Below are positions 61,675 to 64,000 of a stretch of DNA of 64,000 nucleotides, piece after piece (the first letter of the stretch is position 1; each line of letters begins with the position of its first letter). A program made the position numbers and the translations under genes. The stretch comes from Caenorhabditis elegans (lineage: Eukaryota; Nematoda; Chromadorea; Rhabditida; Rhabditidae). The DNA lies in NCBI RefSeq assembly GCF_000002985.6, contig NC_003283.11, positions 10,292,001 to 10,356,000 on the forward strand, given 5' to 3'. A model generated the notes under the pieces. The model had not been told where the DNA came from. It ran no database searches and saw only the letters and a list, made by a program, of their open reading frames with translations.

Positions 61675-63815
61675 TTACTTGGTGTGTTTCTTCTCAAATT
61701 TGGAATTCATGTAGGCTGCCATCGGATCAGCAGAATGAACACTTGTCACACGATAAGCCTCCATTTCTTTTTCGTTCGGTGCAGTGTTGGAGTAGTCAGT
61801 GTTGTATTTACGGCCGCGATCACCCTGAACAAAGTATTTTATATTTTGAATTTTCAAGGAATATAATAGTACTAAGCGACCCGGATAAAATTAGTATTGG
61901 TAATCTTACCTCTCTTGCAGCTTTCATTCCTTCGGCCTTTTCCCGTTTCGCCTTCTTCATAGCTTTACGCATTTCTTCATCAGAATCAGATTCTGAACCA
62001 CTTCCCGACGAAGGATCGCTTTCATCGTCCGAATCGCGATGACGCCTCTTTCTTTTCCCCAGCTTTGCCTTCTTGCGTTCACGCTTTTCACGTTTTTTAT
62101 CACGACGCCGCTGGTCCCGTTCTCTTCGTTCTTTTTCAATTAACCTTTCCTTCTCGCGTTCTTTTTCTTTTTCTTCATCGTCACTTGGTGGTGATGGTGA
62201 TATGGACTTCTCTGATACTTTTTCCTTTTCTTCGTCATTATCATTATCACTGTTTTCTTCTGCTACTTCATCCTTGATGGAATCTTCCTTCTCTTTTTCT
62301 TCTTTAACTTCAGTCTTCTCTACTAACTTCGGAACTTTGAAAATTTCTTCGTTTGAGGTCGTTGTACCTTTTGCTGCGCTCGTTTCAGCTTCAATTCCCT
62401 GCTTTCCCGTACAATATGAGTTCTTGACGAATTGATGACAGCACTTATATCCCCACCGACCCTCTCTCCAGAAACTTCCGAACACTGATGTATGATTTTG
62501 GGGATATATATCTTCTTTGAAGCGAGAGCTAATTGCTACTTTTTCCTTTCCCTTGATAACTTTTCCTTTCCGATTGTATTCGATATAACTCTCAGTTTGT
62601 GCCAGTAGCAACTCATCCGCAGGCCTTTCCATGTGCTCACCTCCTCCGTATTTGTCTAATAACTCTTTCTGTGTTTCGTTTTTCAGAGTTGATTTTTCCT
62701 TCTCATACTCTTTTTTCAGTGCTTCTAACTTTGTAGGTTCAGCAATCGAGTGAGCATATACTCCACCACGAGTGGCTTGCCATGCAAAAACTTGGGCTTC
62801 GTTTGCTGCTGTTACTTCACCAGAATATCGAACAAAATTATCTCCAGAAAAACGAGCTGCTTCTAATTCTTTTCCAGCAACACCAGCAAATGGATTTTCG
62901 CGCATAGAACGAGATTTTGGATCGTAATATGGGGAATTTTCCGCCAAATTGTACAGATACTTGGCTGTATCTTCTCGAATTCGTAGGTTTCTCACTGTGA
63001 TTCTAGTACGGGAATCCATATCCACCGAAACTCCAGCCATATCCGCATCTTCTGCATACATATCCTCATCTTTTGGAGCTCCATCCTCCGTTGTAGCTGG
63101 TTCAACTTCTCCCTCTTTCATTTCATGCTCTCTGACCACTTTTCTAGCTTCTTCAAGATGCTCATAGTCTTCAATTACTTGTTTATGAGTAGATGGATCG
63201 TATCCATTCCAACGATCTCTTTTTGCATCAAATCCAAGTGTTAGATTCGGCTGTACGTAGTCATCTTCCGCGATATTATCATTGGTTTCCCTGAAATGAA
63301 AATTGTTTTTTTTTAAATTTGAAATGAACTTACTTTGCGTTAGATTTTCTAGGTCGGTCGAAACAATCTCTTTTCTGATGACCCATTGCTCCACAGTTTT
63401 CACAAGCCCCTTTACGAAACTTGGTTGCCGATTTTCCCGTTGTTCCTTTTTGGTACCACTCGTGAATTTGAGTCATCTTTTTCTCCCTTTCTTCATGCGG
63501 TCTCTGATGCTTCAAAGTGGGTCCTTCACTAGGTACGTACCACGGATTTTGTGAGATGAACATGGGAATATGTGGATTGATATCACGACCAGTCTGCACA
63601 TCAACCATTGCAGGAGCAGTTCCAGCTTTTCGATCTTCCTGAAAATCAATATTTGCTAATGTTATTTTATGATTAGTGGTTTATAGCACAAATTATTGTA
63701 AACTCACTTCCAGTTGACGATCGCGCTGAACTTCAGCTTTGGATTTCTTATCTGCTACATTGACTTGCTGTTTAATTAACGCCGAAGGCGGTAAGTTCTG
63801 CTTATAAGACGCCAT
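61675..63815 (-). CDS. Pre-mRNA splicing factor SLU7
   Basis: A second-step splicing factor that helps select the 3' splice site. The start at 63815 gives [24 protein letters not shown] in two exons, and the stop is at 61675. The second exon has [16 protein letters not shown] and the zinc knuckle [14 protein letters not shown], the hallmark of SLU7. Next come RPRKSNAK, then [24 protein letters not shown] and [23 protein letters not shown], all family-specific. The C-terminal half is highly charged (Glu/Lys/Arg/Ser) and includes a [19 protein letters not shown] stretch, a likely nuclear signal. The last exon ends [12 protein letters not shown]. Four exons; length about 640 residues. A conserved single-copy housekeeping gene; no oddities. 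Confidence 0.93.
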
Positions 63816-64000
63816 GAAGATGTCTGAAAATTAAGATATAGAAGTTTAGATTAATTTCCTCCAACAAATATAAAGAAACTTTGAGAATAAACACATCGCC
63901 GTTTTGTGGGCAACTAGACAAGAAGAGGTCCATTTTTTAATCAAAAAAGAGACGGTCAGAATGAAAAAAAGTTTCGTACATGCGCTACACTTTATTTATT
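63816..64000. other. Upstream region of SLU7 gene
   Basis: Leader and promoter sequence. An AGACATCTTC stretch lies just before the ATG, and a TTTTCAG acceptor-like motif on the minus strand just upstream of it (63825-63831), consistent with trans-splicing. Confidence 0.4.

Overview
The window is nematode genomic DNA. It is AT-rich, has compact genes with many short introns ending in TTTTCAG, several ATGs directly behind trans-splice-like acceptors, and cuticle collagens. The proteins match Caenorhabditis elegans as I know them, and the gene order (two collagens, che-12, gcy-6, trx-2, gna-1, crm-1, arx-2, nol-56) fits the B0024-K07C5 part of chromosome V. That placement is from recall, not a search.

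Layout. 1-2606: two tandem minus-strand cuticle collagens, the first cut by the window start. 5432-6838: a secreted CUB-like protein with a hydrophobic tail (+). 7664-15354: che-12, a TOG/HEAT-array cilium protein (-), with a possible internal alternative first exon. 16291-22053: gcy-6, a receptor guanylyl cyclase (-), with a decayed mariner in a catalytic-domain intron. 22671-23210: trx-2, mitochondrial thioredoxin (+). 23363-28151: a probable operon, gna-1 > PUS7-type pseudouridine synthase > TUG/ASPSCR1-like protein (-). 28718-30215: a SRD5A3-type polyprenol reductase (+). 30569-40044: crm-1, a VWC-repeat transmembrane protein (-). 43776-46350: arx-2 (Arp2) (-). 47503-48876: an aldo-keto reductase (+). 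49168-50744: a cluster of fold-back elements. 51032-53354: a protein with a PARP-type zinc finger, a DNA ligase III-like DNA-binding region and a PBZ finger, but no ligase catalytic core (+). 54772-58122: a three-exon gene for a small secreted, amidatable peptide precursor (-). 58618-60967: nol-56 (-), whose four long introns each hold a candidate H/ACA snoRNA, in two paralogous pairs. 61675-63815: a SLU7 splicing factor (-).

Themes. Several genes are sensory or ciliary (che-12, gcy-6) and carry candidate cis-elements. nol-56 couples a box C/D snoRNP protein to intron-borne snoRNAs. The strongest candidates for something undescribed are the peptide precursor, the ligase-less LIG3-like protein, the snoRNA pairs and the young fold-back elements with intact target duplications. 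Exon boundaries were read by eye from splice consensus and reading-frame continuity. Most should be right to a few bases, but none was checked against transcripts.
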